A stretch of DNA of 64,000 bases from Burkholderia sp. H160 (GTDB lineage: Bacteria > Pseudomonadota > Gammaproteobacteria > Burkholderiales > Burkholderiaceae), in assembly GCA_000173575.1 (NCBI GenBank), contig ABYL01000002.1:1-64000 (forward strand), given 5' to 3'. A program made the translations under genes and the position numbers. Every line of letters begins with the position of its first letter. Position 1 is the first letter of the stretch. The notes under the pieces are model-generated. The model saw only the letters and a program-made list of their open reading frames with translations, made no database searches and was not told the DNA's origin. Below are positions 7,922-16,670 of the stretch, one piece after another.

Positions 7922-10057
7922 ATGACACTCACGCAGACGCCTGCCTCTTCGATTTTCAACATCAACCAGCGGGCCCTGTCGTTATGTTCGGCCGGACAGT
8001 TCGCCGACGCTTTGCCGCTCGTCGCCCCGCTGCTCGAAGATCCCACCTTGCCCAATGATCAGCGGGCCGAAGCCTTGAAGATTGCCGGCGCGTGTGCGTT
8101 CGCGCTGTGCCGGTGGGCGGACGCGGAGAACTTCTGGCGTCAGTGCCTGTATCTGAAGCCCGATTACGCGGACGTCTATGCGAGTCTCGGCGCGCTGTTC
8201 AGATCGCTCGGCCGCCTGTCGGCCGCGAAATCGACGTATCGGCAACTGGTGTCGCTGCGCCCGCTCGACGCCAACGCGCACTATCAACTCGGCAACGTGC
8301 TGTACGGGCTAAGCCAACGCGCCGAAGCGGAGGCGGCGTATCGGCAGGCGGTGACGATTCGCCCCGATCACGCCGAAGCGCATTACAGCCACGGCATCGT
8401 GCTGCGCGAGCTGCAACGCCCGCAGGAAGCGGAAGTCGCTTATCGTCAAGCGCTGCGCGGCTTGCATGACCACGCCGAAGTGCACAACAACCTCGGCAGC
8501 GTGCTGCTGGATCTCGGGCGTCTCGCGGAAGCAGACGCCGCCTATCGCGAGGCGCTGACGCTGAAGCCGCAGTATCCGGAAGCGCTCAATAACCTCGGCG
8601 GTGTGCTGCGGGCGACGCAGCGACTCGCGGAATCGGAGCTGGCTTGCCGGCTCGCGCTGGCTCTGCGGCCCGACTACGCGGAAGCGCATCTCAATCTCGG
8701 CGCGGTGCTCGTCGATCTCGATCGGGTGAGCGAAGGCGAGGCGGCGTACCGCGAAGCGCTCGTGCATCGGGCTGATTACGCGGAGGCGCATTACAACCTC
8801 GGCGTGGCGCTATTCAGGCAGGAGCGCTATGAGGAAGCCGAGCAGGCTTACCGCGGCGCGATTCGCTGCCAGCCGGGTCTTGCCCACGCACACAACAATC
8901 TCGGCTGCGTGCTGCGCGTGCTCGAGCGTTTTCCTGAAGCGCTCGACGCGTTCCGGGATGCGCTCGCGGTGTCGCCGCAACTTGCCGAGGCGCATGCGAA
9001 CATTGCCAATGCGCTGAAGGAAATGAGGCGCTTTGCCGAGGCAGAAAGCGCGTATCGGAAGGCGATTGCCTTGAAACCCGATTATGGCGAGGCGCGTTTC
9101 AGTCTCGCGGTGTTGCTGCTCGGCCTGGGCCGCTTCGACGAGGCGTGGCCTATCTATGAATGCCGCTATGAGCAAGCTCATTTCATTCATCGAAAGACGA
9201 AAGCGATGCTCGATTGTCCGCAATGGTTGGGCGAGCCGCTTGCGGGTAAGTCCTTGCTGCTGTGGCAGGAAGACGGCCTCGGCGATATGCTGCAATTCAG
9301 CCGCTATATTCCGTTGTTGAAGGCGCTGGGGGCAGGGCATATCGCATTTGCGTGCGCGCCGGCATTGCATCGGCTGCTCGCCAAGGTGGACGGCGTCGAT
9401 GCGATGCTCACGCACAACGATGCGCTCGCACAGATCGCGACGTACGATTGCTGGACCAGTCTGCTGAGCGTGCCGTTATATGTGCGCACGACAGTGGATA
9501 CGATTCCGCGCCCGGCGCGTTTCAGTATCGATCCCGCGCTCGTCGAACACTGGCGCCCCGCGCTCGACGCGCTGCCGCCCGGTCGCCGGGTCGGTCTGGT
9601 CTGGAAGGGAAACGCAAAGCACCATAACGACGCGAATCGCTCGATACCATCACTCGCCACGCTCGCACCGCTGTGGAGCGTGCCGGGCCTGAACTTCGTG
9701 AGCTTGCAGAAAGGGCAGGGCGAGGACGAAGCGCGCAACCCGCCGGCCGCGCAGCCGCTGCTCGATCTCGGCGCGCGCGTGAGTGACTTCGCGGACAGCG
9801 CGGCGATCGTCGCGCAACTCGACCTGGTGATCTGCGTCGACACGTCGACCGCGCATCTGGCCGCATCGCTCGGCAAACCGTGCTGGGTGATGCTGCCTGA
9901 AAGAGACGTCGATTGGCGCTGGATGCACGAGCGCGATGACTCGCCGTGGTATCCGCACACGCTGCGTCTGTTCCGGCGCGGGCCGGGCGAGGATTGGGCC
10001 AGCACGGTCGAGCGCGTGCGGCAGGCGTGCGTCGAACGATTCGGCGGCGCGCTATGA
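7922..10057 (+). CDS. TPR-repeat protein with C-terminal glycosyltransferase-like domain
   Basis: A 711-aa protein. Residues about 45-400 are at least ten consecutive tetratricopeptide repeats (for example HYQLGNVLYGLSQRAEAEAA). The C-terminal ~300 residues form a GT-B-like domain with the family 9/41-type motif DLVICVDTSTAHLAASLGKP near residue 640. Such TPR-GT proteins are often called O-GlcNAc-transferase-like; bacterial examples act on proteins or surface glycans, but the acceptor here is unknown. No signal peptide is present. No good Shine-Dalgarno is seen before 7922. The 3' end overlaps the convergent molybdopterin-fold gene by six bases. Confidence 0.88.
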   Translation: MTLTQTPASSIFNINQRALSLCSAGQFADALPLVAPLLEDPTLPNDQRAEALKIAGACAFALCRWADAENFWRQCLYLKPDYADVYASLGALFRSLGRLSAAKSTYRQLVSLRPLDANAHYQLGNVLYGLSQRAEAEAAYRQAVTIRPDHAEAHYSHGIVLRELQRPQEAEVAYRQALRGLHDHAEVHNNLGSVLLDLGRLAEADAAYREALTLKPQYPEALNNLGGVLRATQRLAESELACRLALALRPDYAEAHLNLGAVLVDLDRVSEGEAAYREALVHRADYAEAHYNLGVALFRQERYEEAEQAYRGAIRCQPGLAHAHNNLGCVLRVLERFPEALDAFRDALAVSPQLAEAHANIANALKEMRRFAEAESAYRKAIALKPDYGEARFSLAVLLLGLGRFDEAWPIYECRYEQAHFIHRKTKAMLDCPQWLGEPLAGKSLLLWQEDGLGDMLQFSRYIPLLKALGAGHIAFACAPALHRLLAKVDGVDAMLTHNDALAQIATYDCWTSLLSVPLYVRTTVDTIPRPARFSIDPALVEHWRPALDALPPGRRVGLVWKGNAKHHNDANRSIPSLATLAPLWSVPGLNFVSLQKGQGEDEARNPPAAQPLLDLGARVSDFADSAAIVAQLDLVICVDTSTAHLAASLGKPCWVMLPERDVDWRWMHERDDSPWYPHTLRLFRRGPGEDWASTVERVRQACVERFGGAL

Positions 10058-10648
10058 CGCGTGGGTGAGCTGCATGTGATACAGGCCCCACGGCGACAAT
10101 ACGAAGCGGTCCTTCAGTGGCTTGGCCGCGAGTTCGGGAATCTGGTCCGCGTCGAAGATCGCCCATAACGGCCCCACGCCGCCGAACGGCAACGGCTTGC
10201 CGTCCATCTGCGTCGCGACGATGAAGCGATACGCGCGCACGGTATCGAGCGTCGTCATCACCGCATAGCCGTCTACCGCATGCATGACGAGTTGGGTATC
10301 GCCGGCGTCGGGCGCGCCGACATGCGCGAGCACGTCGGTGAGCAGCGGCCCGCTGAACGTATGCAGGTGCGAGTCGTATTCGATCGTCGGATGGATCGTG
10401 ACGGTTTTCATGCTGGCGAGCAATGGCAGATCGACGCCATACGCTTGCGAAAACTTCACCTGATGTTTCGCCAGCAGCTGATCGAAGGCCGGATTGAGCG
10501 CGCCGCGATTGCTGTGCTTGATCGCTCCAGAGATCGTCAGAACGACTGGAGATGGCGCACATTCGGCGCGCTCGCGCTTCGCGCCGAATGCGGGCGCGGC
10601 TGCCGCGCCCAGCGCCGCGGCGCTGGTCAGAAATTGGCGTTTATTCAT
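10052..10648 (-). CDS. Exported molybdopterin-binding-fold protein
   Basis: A 198-aa protein starting at 10648 behind GGAGAA. The N-terminus (NKRQFLTSAAALGAAAAPAFG) is a signal peptide with a Tat-like KRQFL motif, so periplasmic export is expected. The rest matches the sulfite-oxidase/YedY molybdopterin-binding fold, with conserved landmarks GPLLTDVLAHVGA, AVDGYAVM and GGVGPLWAIFD. The only cysteine is close to the signal cleavage site, so the cysteine that ligates molybdenum in the catalytic enzymes appears absent. This matches a common short variant of unknown role. It is divergent from the dehydrogenase at 10900. Confidence 0.75.
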   Translation of the reverse strand: MNKRQFLTSAAALGAAAAPAFGAKRERAECAPSPVVLTISGAIKHSNRGALNPAFDQLLAKHQVKFSQAYGVDLPLLASMKTVTIHPTIEYDSHLHTFSGPLLTDVLAHVGAPDAGDTQLVMHAVDGYAVMTTLDTVRAYRFIVATQMDGKPLPFGGVGPLWAIFDADQIPELAAKPLKDRFVLSPWGLYHMQLTHAS

Positions 10649-10899
10649 TTTATTTTCTCCGTGCGTCGTTGAGGCGCGGCCTGACGAGGTTCGCGCGCCC
10701 TCCATTATCGGAGAATTGTCGTAACGGGTGATATTGCTATGCCGTATCTGCGTGTCATTCGCTATGCTATTTCCGCGTGCGGTGCGCGCCGCAGCTGGCA
10801 CGGTTCCTTGCGCTTTTCCAATGCCAGTGGACGCTCGGAATCAGCACAGGGCAAAGCACCTCGCTGTACGCCAGCGAAATCAGAAAAGGAGAGACCGCA

Positions 10900-11781
10900 A
10901 TGTCATGCATGAGCGAACTCACGCACATCGCGTTCATCGGCTTCGGCGAAGCAGGGGGGATACTTGGCTCTGCGCTGGCCGCGAAGGGCGTGCGGGTATC
11001 GATGTTCGACCTGCGACGCGACGCATTGCGCGACAAGGCACGCGCGGCAAATGTCCGCGTCGCCGACACACTGCAAAGCGCGCTCGATGGCGCGCAACTC
11101 GTCGTATCCGCGGTCACGGCCGATGCCGACCTCGAGGTTGCGCAAGCGGCCGCGCGCTGCATTCTCCCGCAACAGGTCTATCTCGACATCAACTCGGTGT
11201 CGCCAGTCACCAAACAGCATGCGCAGGCCTGTATCGAAGACGCGGGCGCGCAGTACGTCGAGGCAGCGGTGATGGCGCCGGTGCCGCCCTACGGTCTTGC
11301 GGTGCCGATGTTACTCGGCGGCGCGAGCGCGGCTCACGTCGCGTCGCAGCTCAACGAGCTCGGTTTCCATGCGCGTGCGGTAGCGGAGAAGATCGGCGTC
11401 GCATCGGCGGCGAAAATGTGCCGCAGCGTGATGATCAAGGGCATCGAAGCGTTGACGGTCGAATGTCTGCGTGCCGCGCGGCACTACGATGCGGAGTCGA
11501 TCGTGCTCGAATCGCTCGCGGAAACGTTCGGCAAGATGCGCGGCGATGCCGGCGTGCCCGGCTATCTGGTCAGCCGCGTCGCCGAGCATGGGCGACGGCG
11601 CGCGGCGGAAATGCGCGAAGTGTCGCAGACGCTGCGGGAAGCGGGCATCACGCCGTTCATGAGCGACGCATCCGCGCGCTTGCAGGACAGCGTGGTCGAT
11701 GCGATGGAGGCGGGCGGCATCGACTACGGCACGCTGTCGACGCCGTTCGACTGGCGCGCGTTTTTCGACAGCCTGCCGTAA
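10900..11781 (+). CDS. 6-phosphogluconate-dehydrogenase-like NAD(P)-binding oxidoreductase (DUF1932 C-terminus)
   Basis: A 293-aa member of the beta-hydroxyacid dehydrogenase superfamily. The Rossmann fingerprint is FIGFGEAGGILGSALAAKG near the N-terminus, followed by the second-half landmarks DINSVSPVTKQ and EAAVMAPVPPYG. The helical C-terminal half resembles the DUF1932 dimerisation domain. AAAGGAGAG precedes the ATG at 10900. It converges with the tandem-HTH LysR gene and lies near ligBA, so it may oxidise an intermediate or related aromatic-pathway hydroxyacid; that link is positional only. Confidence 0.82.
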   Translation: MSCMSELTHIAFIGFGEAGGILGSALAAKGVRVSMFDLRRDALRDKARAANVRVADTLQSALDGAQLVVSAVTADADLEVAQAAARCILPQQVYLDINSVSPVTKQHAQACIEDAGAQYVEAAVMAPVPPYGLAVPMLLGGASAAHVASQLNELGFHARAVAEKIGVASAAKMCRSVMIKGIEALTVECLRAARHYDAESIVLESLAETFGKMRGDAGVPGYLVSRVAEHGRRRAAEMREVSQTLREAGITPFMSDASARLQDSVVDAMEAGGIDYGTLSTPFDWRAFFDSLP

Positions 11782-11798
11782 CTGATCGACTGAGGCGC

Positions 11799-13106
11799 TC
11801 AGCCCGCACCGATACTGACCGTGCGCGTCACATCGACGACGGACAAGCGGATCGCGTCGATCAGCGCGCGCGCGGCCGGCGACGGCGTGCCCGCCGCGCG
11901 CATCGTCAGTCCGATGTCGCGCCGCGTGTTGTGTAGCGGTACATCGAGCACCACCAGTTGGCCCGACTGAATCTCGTGATGCAATTGCTGCGCCGACAAT
12001 GCGGCCGCCATGTCGGTACTGAGCAGCAGACCGCGAATCACCGCGAGATCGGCGGTCTCGACGGTCGGCAGCGGCGGCTTCACCTTCATCCGCTTGAATT
12101 GCGTTTCGAACAGCGCACGCGCCGGCGCATTGCTGCGCGGCAGAATCCACTGCGCGTCGCGCAGACCCATGATGGTCAGATTGTGCGCGTGGGTCAGCGG
12201 ATGATCGCGGCGTACCAGCACGACCATGTCTTCCGACATGAGCCGCTCGTTTTTCAGGCCGCTGGTCGCGTCGTTATCGCGCAGCGCGCCGAGAATGAAG
12301 TCGATGTCGCCCGCGCGCAGACCAGCCACGAGCGTCTCATACGCGCTTTCGTCGGTGACCACACGCACGCCTGGATTCTCCGAGGTCATCCGCGCGATTG
12401 CCTTCGGCAAAATCAGCGTGCGTCCAAGCGGCAATGCACCGACCGTCACCGAGCCCTGAATCTTGCCGTGCAATGCGGCGATGTCGTCGGGCACGTGCCG
12501 CAGTTCGTTTAGCGCGCGGCGTACGTGCAGCAGAAACGTTTCGCCTTCGGCCGTCAGCAGAATGCCGCGCGGGCTGCGATGGAACAGACTCAGTCCCGAA
12601 CCGCTTTCGAGTACGCGAATCGCAGTGCTCACCGCGGGTTGACTGATGCCGAAGGTTTTCGCCGCGCTCGGCATGTGGCGATGCCGCGCGAGCGCCGCGA
12701 ACAGTTGCAGCCGTCGCGTGTTGAGCAGATACGCGGGTAATGCGCCTTCCGCAACGGGCCGGCGGCGCGTTTGTCGCGCGGCGCACCATTGCGCGAGCTC
12801 TTCGAGTTCCGCGAAAATCCGCTCGCAACGAATCAACACCGCGCGGCCGACCGGCGTCGGCAGCATGCCCGAAGGTCCGCGATCGAACAGCGGGACGCCG
12901 AGCGCCAACTCGAGCTCCTGCACGGAGCGCGTGACCGCCGACTGCGCGCGAAATAGCGCGGCAGCAGCGCGCGTCGCGCTGCCCATATCGGCGACGAGCC
13001 GGAAGGCGCGCAGTTGCGCGAGATTGAGCAGATCCTTGCTGCTGACCGACAGCGGCGCTTTGGCGCCCGCCTGGCTGGTTTCGGCGGAAATCGTGTCGTT
13101 GTTCAT
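11799..13106 (-). CDS. LysR-type regulator with two tandem N-terminal HTH domains
   Basis: A 435-aa protein, over 100 residues longer than a normal LysR regulator. Residues about 28-104 are one LysR winged helix (LRAFRLVADMGSATRAAAAL). Residues about 128-205 are a second (AAKTFGISQPAVSTAIRVLE). A standard substrate-binding domain follows (about 215-430). Both HTH units look intact. Its ATG overlaps the stop of the GntR regulator upstream by four bases (ATGA), so the two regulators are co-expressed. Divergent ligBA is the obvious target; the effector would be an aromatic acid, by inference. Confidence 0.88.
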   Translation of the reverse strand: MNNDTISAETSQAGAKAPLSVSSKDLLNLAQLRAFRLVADMGSATRAAAALFRAQSAVTRSVQELELALGVPLFDRGPSGMLPTPVGRAVLIRCERIFAELEELAQWCAARQTRRRPVAEGALPAYLLNTRRLQLFAALARHRHMPSAAKTFGISQPAVSTAIRVLESGSGLSLFHRSPRGILLTAEGETFLLHVRRALNELRHVPDDIAALHGKIQGSVTVGALPLGRTLILPKAIARMTSENPGVRVVTDESAYETLVAGLRAGDIDFILGALRDNDATSGLKNERLMSEDMVVLVRRDHPLTHAHNLTIMGLRDAQWILPRSNAPARALFETQFKRMKVKPPLPTVETADLAVIRGLLLSTDMAAALSAQQLHHEIQSGQLVVLDVPLHNTRRDIGLTMRAAGTPSPAARALIDAIRLSVVDVTRTVSIGAG

Positions 13107-13804
13107 GCCACGTCCGCGATCAGATGCAAGGAAGGCAGCGACAGATTCAGACTTTCCTTCGAGATATGCGTGTGCTCCTTCATCAACGCCTCGATGCGCG
13201 CGCCTTCGCCTTTTTTCAGCGCGTCGACGATCGCATGATGCTGGCGATGCGCGTACATCAGCATCACGAATTGACGCTCGCGCGCGGATTCGTCGAATGC
13301 GATCGTGAACGGTGAAACGAACGGTACCTTGTCATTGAGACTGAGTGCGGCCGTGACCGCCTGATTCTGCGCCGCTTCGACGATCAGCGCATGGAAGCGG
13401 CCGTTCATCTGCGCGTAACGCGCGTCGTCGCCTGGCCGCAGATGCTTTTGCTCGAAGATCTCGTCGCCTTCACGCAGGCAGTCGTCGAGCGCGGCGGCGA
13501 GCGCGGGGCTCACGCCGCTTTCGGCGACCGAGCGCGCGGCGAGTCCTTCGAGCACCCCGCGCACGTCGATCGCGTTGAGGATGTCACGCACGCTGAAGCG
13601 GCGCACGACGTAACCGCGCGTGCCCGAACGATCGAGCAGGCCTTCCGACGACAGCACGCTCAACGCATAACGCAGCGGCGTGCGCGACACGCCGAGCCAT
13701 TGCGCGATCTGCGCTTCGACGAGCCGCTGACCGGGCGACAGTTCGCCCGACAGTATCTTCTCGCGTAAGGTCTGGACAATAGCTTGCTGGGTCGTCTCGT
13801 TCAT
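13103..13804 (-). CDS. GntR family regulator (FadR/FCD subfamily)
   Basis: A 233-aa regulator. The N-terminal winged helix (EKILSGELSPGQRLVEAQIA, then LGVSRTPLRYAL) is followed by an all-helical FCD ligand domain with the metal-ligand histidine pattern (RFHALIVEAA, MYAHRQHHAIVDAL). The start at 13804 gives normal length; an in-phase ATG at 13861 would add an unusual arginine-rich tail. It is translationally coupled to the downstream LysR gene and divergent from ligBA across 391 bp. A GGTATACC palindrome at 14065 is a candidate site. Confidence 0.88.
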   Translation of the reverse strand: MNETTQQAIVQTLREKILSGELSPGQRLVEAQIAQWLGVSRTPLRYALSVLSSEGLLDRSGTRGYVVRRFSVRDILNAIDVRGVLEGLAARSVAESGVSPALAAALDDCLREGDEIFEQKHLRPGDDARYAQMNGRFHALIVEAAQNQAVTAALSLNDKVPFVSPFTIAFDESARERQFVMLMYAHRQHHAIVDALKKGEGARIEALMKEHTHISKESLNLSLPSLHLIADVA

Positions 13805-14195
13805 TATTTTGTCACTCGTCGGAAGCACCGCAGTATAGCCATGCGTGCGACGCCGCTCCAAGCCTTAAAAATGTGCCTTGCGAGTTGTTTTCCGGGCCAT
13901 CTGTTTTATTTATCGCGTGCCAGGTCGGGCGAGCACCGCGCAAGGCTTGCCGCGCGGGCTTGGGATACCGAAGAAGCCGTGCGCGGCGTGGGTCGCGGCG
14001 CGGTCCGCCAGCTTGTCCAGCGCTTAATTGCAGGGTTTTCACTGATCAAACCGCCGCCGGCTGAGGTATACCCGTACTTCCCGTATCAAGGCACAATTTC
14101 TATCTTTGTATCCCAAGACGGTCGCGCTGACCAGCACGGTGAATCCGGCGACCTATCCGATTGGCAGCAACACGAAGTAACGAAAGAGAACGATT
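13805..14195. promoter_or_regulatory. Divergent control region between GntR-LysR and ligBA
   Basis: 391 bp with no supportable gene. It must hold both promoters. The 8-bp palindrome GGTATACC at 14065-14072 lies 124 bp before the ligB start and resembles half-site spacing of FCD-type GntR operators. LysR-type T-N11-A sites are too degenerate to call. Confidence 0.45.
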
Positions 14196-15038
14196 ATGGC
14201 AAGGATCATTGGTGGTATCGGCACGTCCCATGTACCCACGATCGGGTTGGCGTACGACAAGGGCAAGCAGAACGAACCTGCATGGGCGCCCCTCTTCAAG
14301 GGCTATGAACCGGTGGCGCAGTGGCTGGCCGAGCAGAAGCCCGACGTGATGGTGATGTTCTACAACGACCACGCGAACAGCTTCTTCTTCGACTGTTATC
14401 CGACGTTCGCGCTCGGCGTGTCGCCCAACCACGAATTCGCCGATGAAGGTGCGGGCAAGCGTCCGCTGCCGGATATCGCCGGTCATCCGGATCTCGCGAT
14501 CCATATCGTCGAGCAACTAGTCGCCGAAGAGTTCGATCTGACCGTGTTCCAGGACCGCCCGCTCGATCACGGCGTCAATTCGCCGCTGTCGCTGATGCTG
14601 CCGCATCAGGGCGGCTGGCCGCTGTCGCTGGTGCCGCTCGAAGTCAACGTGCTGCAATATCCGCTGCCGACCGCGAATCGCTGCTACCGGCTCGGCCAGG
14701 CGCTGCGTCGCGCGATCGAATCGTTCGAGCAGGATCTGAAGGTCGTGGTGGTCGGCACGGGCGGACTGTCGCACCAGGTGCACGGCGAGCGCAGCGGTTT
14801 CAACAATACCGAATGGGACATGGAGTTCCTCGACCTGATCGTCAACGATCCGGAGCGTCTTGCCGCGATGAAGCACGTCGACTACGTGCGCCTCGGCGGC
14901 GCGGAAAGCGTCGAGACGATCATGTGGCTCGCGATGCGCGGCGCGCTGGGCAAGAAGGTCCGCGAACTGCATCGCAACTACTATCTGGCGACCAGCACCG
15001 CAATGGCCGTGACGATCTACGAAGAAGAGGTGGCGTAA
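14196..15038 (+). CDS. ligB: Protocatechuate 4,5-dioxygenase-type extradiol dioxygenase, beta (catalytic) subunit
   Basis: A 280-aa class III extradiol dioxygenase subunit that cleaves a catecholic ring next to the hydroxyls using non-haem Fe(II). Iron and acid/base residues known in LigB appear conserved: His12 in GTSHVP, His59 in YNDHANSFF, His193 in GGLSHQVHG, and Glu237/Glu240 in GGAESVE. Protocatechuate is the classical substrate; gallate or a methylated gallate remains possible. The ATG follows AAAGAGAA. The stop overlaps the ligA start by one base (TAATG), so the subunits are made together. It is divergent from two regulator genes. Confidence 0.9.
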   Translation: MARIIGGIGTSHVPTIGLAYDKGKQNEPAWAPLFKGYEPVAQWLAEQKPDVMVMFYNDHANSFFFDCYPTFALGVSPNHEFADEGAGKRPLPDIAGHPDLAIHIVEQLVAEEFDLTVFQDRPLDHGVNSPLSLMLPHQGGWPLSLVPLEVNVLQYPLPTANRCYRLGQALRRAIESFEQDLKVVVVGTGGLSHQVHGERSGFNNTEWDMEFLDLIVNDPERLAAMKHVDYVRLGGAESVETIMWLAMRGALGKKVRELHRNYYLATSTAMAVTIYEEEVA

Positions 15039-15397
15039 TGAATCCGCAACTGATTGGCGTCGAAGAATTGACCGGCACGTATCCGTTCGATATCCGCCTG
15101 AGCATGAAGGCAATGCGCCTGAACCGCTTTTTCTGGCAGATGCGCGAAGCGTCCGCGCGCACGCTGTGGCTCGAAAACCGCACCGCTTCTTACGATGCGG
15201 CCGGCCTCACGCTGGAAGAACGCACGCTGATCGACAACACGGACTGGATCGGCCTGATCCGTTATGGGGTGTGTTTCTTCGTGCTCGAGAAGTTCGCGCG
15301 TGTCGTGAAGGTCACGAATCTCGCCGTGTACGCGAGCATGCGCGGCGAAACGCTCGAAGCGTTCCTGAAGACGCGCCAGGTACCCGACGCCGTTTAA
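15038..15397 (+). CDS. ligA: Protocatechuate 4,5-dioxygenase-type extradiol dioxygenase, alpha subunit
   Basis: A 119-aa helical subunit that caps the LigB active site. Family landmarks include RLNRFFWQM, YDAAGLTLEER and the long NTDWIGLIRYGVCFFVLEKF segment. The start is fixed by the TAATG overlap with ligB. The order here is beta then alpha, opposite to the ligAB order described in sphingomonads. No other genes of the 4,5-cleavage pathway (semialdehyde dehydrogenase, lactonase, hydratase, aldolase) lie in the window, so downstream steps must be encoded elsewhere. A terminator follows at 15543. Confidence 0.9.
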   Translation: MNPQLIGVEELTGTYPFDIRLSMKAMRLNRFFWQMREASARTLWLENRTASYDAAGLTLEERTLIDNTDWIGLIRYGVCFFVLEKFARVVKVTNLAVYASMRGETLEAFLKTRQVPDAV

Positions 15398-15542
15398 TGG
15401 CGGGGCATCGAAGGCGCGCATCAATGCGGCACTGTCCGCTGGTCAATCCGCACATCTTTTTTACCGTGTCGTTGGCGTTGACGGTCAAGCGGTTGATGGT
15501 GGGGCGGCGGTATTGATGAGTTTTCTGGTTGTTCGGGTAAGA

Positions 15543-15571
15543 AAGCCGGGTTCGTTCGAGCCCGGCTTTTT
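15543..15571 (+). terminator. Rho-independent terminator of ligBA
   Basis: AAGCCGGG (15543-15550) and CCCGGCTT pair around a 10-base loop, followed by a run of T residues at 15567-15571. It lies about 150 bp past the ligA stop. Confidence 0.85.
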
Positions 15572-15600
15572 CATTTGGATGCCGCGTGTGGATGATCCTC

Positions 15601-15655
15601 AGTTGCAACTTCGCCCTTGCCTAAGTTGCGATCCGCAACTATATTGATTGCGCAA
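15601..15655 (+). promoter_or_regulatory. Cluster of GTTGC palindromes, putative MarR operator and promoter
   Basis: Three related symmetric sites occur in 55 bp: AGTTGCAACT (15601-15610), AGTTGCGATCCGCAACT (15624-15640) and TTGCGCAA (15648-15655), followed by another GCAACT at 15657-15662. A -10-like TATATT overlaps at 15640-15645. The cluster ends 22 bp before the MarR-GNAT start, as expected for autoregulation. Confidence 0.7.
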
Positions 15656-15677
15656 CGCAACTGATAGCGAAGCCATC

Positions 15678-16670
15678 ATGGATCTGATCGACGCCCCCGC
15701 CAAATCCCGAGAAACGACCATTCTTGAACTCCGCGAGTTTTCTCGGCGCCTCGTCCGCGAACTTGGCTTCATGCGCACGACGATCGCCGACAGCGATCTG
15801 GCGCCTTCGGCGGTGCATGCGGTGATCGAGATCGGCATGTCGCCGGGCATCAGTGCTAGAGATCTCGCGACCGTCCTGCGGCTCGACAAATCGAATACGA
15901 GCCGACAGATTGCGAAGCTCGAAGCGAGCGGGATCGTCGAGCGCAAAGTCTCCGTCGACGATGCCCGTTCTTCCGAGCTGTATCTGACGGCCGAAGGACA
16001 GAAGCTGCGCAAAAAGATCGACCGGTTCGCGACTGATCGCGTGTCCGGCGCGTTGCGGCGCATGGTTCCCGCCGACCAGCAGGCGCTGGTCCGTTCTCTC
16101 GCGCTGTATGCGGACGCCCTCGCGCACGGCGACGTCACCAAGATTGCAGCGACGGAAACCGGTTGCGCCGGAATGGTGGAAGGCTATCAACCCGGCTGCA
16201 TCGGTGATGTCGCGAGTCTGCACGCTCGCTACTACGCGCAGCATTGGGGCTTCGGCGCATTCTTCGAAAAGAAGGTCGCGACGGAACTGGCGGAATTCGC
16301 GAGCGAATTGCCGGCCGAGGGGAAGGGGCTTTGGCTTTACGTTGAAAACGGTCGCACGCTTGCTTCTGTCGTGATCGACGGGGATATGGAAACGGGCATC
16401 GCCCATTTGCGCTGGTTTATCGTCGACGATTCATTGCGCGGCTCCGGAATTGGACGGCAATTGCTGTCGCACGCCATGCGCTTCGTCGACGAGCGGTTTA
16501 ACGAAACCTATCTATGGACCTTCAAGGGTCTCGACGCTGCGCGCCATCTTTATGAGTCGTTCGGCTTTCGGCTGGGCGAAGAATCGGAAGGCGCGCAATG
16601 GGGAACGCGCGTCATCGAGCAGCGTTTCAACCGGCTTTCCGCAAAGAAAGGCGATGACGGTACTGCGTGA
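15678..16670 (+). CDS. MarR regulator fused to GNAT acetyltransferase
   Basis: A 330-aa two-domain protein. Residues about 15-145 are a MarR winged helix (ARDLATVLRLDKSNTSRQIA, and the wing VERKVSVDDARSSELYLT). Residues about 165-325 are a GNAT fold with the acetyl-CoA loop DDSLRGSGIGRQLLSHA and the late ARHLYESFGFRL motif. The ATG at 15678 is preferred; a TTG at 15648 is in phase but lies inside the operator cluster. The fused architecture is known among soil bacteria, where the acetylated target is generally unknown. It probably represses itself through the upstream palindromes and may sense and modify a toxic amine. Confidence 0.88.
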   Translation: MDLIDAPAKSRETTILELREFSRRLVRELGFMRTTIADSDLAPSAVHAVIEIGMSPGISARDLATVLRLDKSNTSRQIAKLEASGIVERKVSVDDARSSELYLTAEGQKLRKKIDRFATDRVSGALRRMVPADQQALVRSLALYADALAHGDVTKIAATETGCAGMVEGYQPGCIGDVASLHARYYAQHWGFGAFFEKKVATELAEFASELPAEGKGLWLYVENGRTLASVVIDGDMETGIAHLRWFIVDDSLRGSGIGRQLLSHAMRFVDERFNETYLWTFKGLDAARHLYESFGFRLGEESEGAQWGTRVIEQRFNRLSAKKGDDGTA

